Below, in pieces: positions 63,667-64,000 of a stretch of 64,000 nucleotides of DNA (the stretch's first letter is position 1; every line of letters begins with the position of its first letter). Position numbers and translations under genes: made by a program. The stretch is from Babylonia areolata. Its lineage: Eukaryota; Mollusca; Gastropoda; Neogastropoda; Buccinidae. Below the pieces are notes generated by a model, which worked only from the letters and a program-made list of their open reading frames with translations, ran no database searches and was not told where the DNA came from. The stretch lies in assembly GCF_041734735.1 (NCBI RefSeq), contig NC_134883.1, forward strand, positions 16,985,247-17,049,246, in the 5' to 3' direction.

Positions 63667-64000
63667 GTTTCAGTTTCAGTTTCTCAAGGAGGTGTAAATG
63701 CGTTCATGCAAATCCAGCAGCATAAACCGTGTTTGTCAGGGCTTGAGTGCATGCTTATTTATAATATATATATATTTGTGTATCCATCAGAGTGGATTTC
63801 TTTTTACATAATTTTGCCAGAGAACAACACTCATGTTGCCATGTGTTCTTTTTCAGTGCACCAAGTGCCTGCTGCACACAGGACATCGGTTTATCATCTC
63901 ATCTGAAAGACTAGACACCCAGTTTGATTTTCCAGCCAAACTTGGGAGAAACGGCGAGAGCGGGATTGAACCCACGCTCTCTGTATTGGCAGCTGAGTGC
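63667..64000 (-). mobile_element. tRNA-derived SINE, type 1 tail, cut by the window edge
   Basis: Reverse orientation: GAGTTTCAGTTTCAGTTTCT, TCAAGGAGGTGTAAATGCG, GTCAGGGCTTGAGTGCATGC, then the centre GGTTTATCATCTCATCTGAA and B box GCGGGATTGAACCCACGC. Confidence 0.85.

Overview
This is animal nuclear DNA: split genes with GT-AG introns, low gene density, long CA/GT, CT and CAT microsatellites, many minisatellites, non-LTR retrotransposon fragments and tRNA-derived SINEs. The SINE type and a dispersed repeat at 57485-57615 look molluscan, most likely a marine caenogastropod snail; the species is inferred only loosely.

Four protein-coding genes can be read exon by exon. (1) A universal stress protein (USP), + strand, 6484-15297, 4 coding exons, 151 aa. 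(2) A tandem C2-domain protein with an N-myristoylation motif, - strand, 30298-20080, 8 coding exons, 412 aa. (3) SEC61A, the translocon channel subunit, + strand, 33458-52992, 13 coding exons, exactly 476 aa. (4) RUVBL1 (pontin), - strand, 62359-55729, 8 exons covering the last 380 of about 456 aa; its first exons lie beyond the right edge. Genes 1 and 2 are tail to tail, 2 and 3 head to head, and 3 and 4 tail to tail. As I recall, SEC61A1 and RUVBL1 are also tail-to-tail neighbours in human, so this pair may be ancient microsynteny. The four genes do not form one pathway.

Layout: 1-6480 is intergenic (microsatellites, a minisatellite, a LINE relic, a perfect hairpin, a CRE/E-box promoter-like segment). 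6484-15297 is USP with array-filled introns. 15298-20080 is the 3' flank of USP and the C2 gene, with a regular 40-bp array. 20080-30298 is the C2 gene. 30300-33457 is the divergent intergenic region, holding two LINE 3' fragments. 33458-54350 is SEC61A with two larger LINE insertions and several SINEs. 54350-64000 is RUVBL1.

The main discovery is a repeated pattern. In the C2, SEC61A and RUVBL1 genes, about 19 of roughly 59 splice sites examined are the edge of a tandem array whose unit contains the exon-intron junction itself. Acceptor arrays carry the polypyrimidine/AG plus about 4-40 nt of the exon and lie upstream. Donor arrays carry the last 8-25 nt of the exon plus GT and lie downstream. 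Copy numbers run from 1 to about 45 per junction. USP introns are also full of minisatellites, but these do not include exon sequence. I know of no named system that matches; it could reflect slippage at splice junctions, buffering by redundant splice sites, or raw material for recursive splicing.
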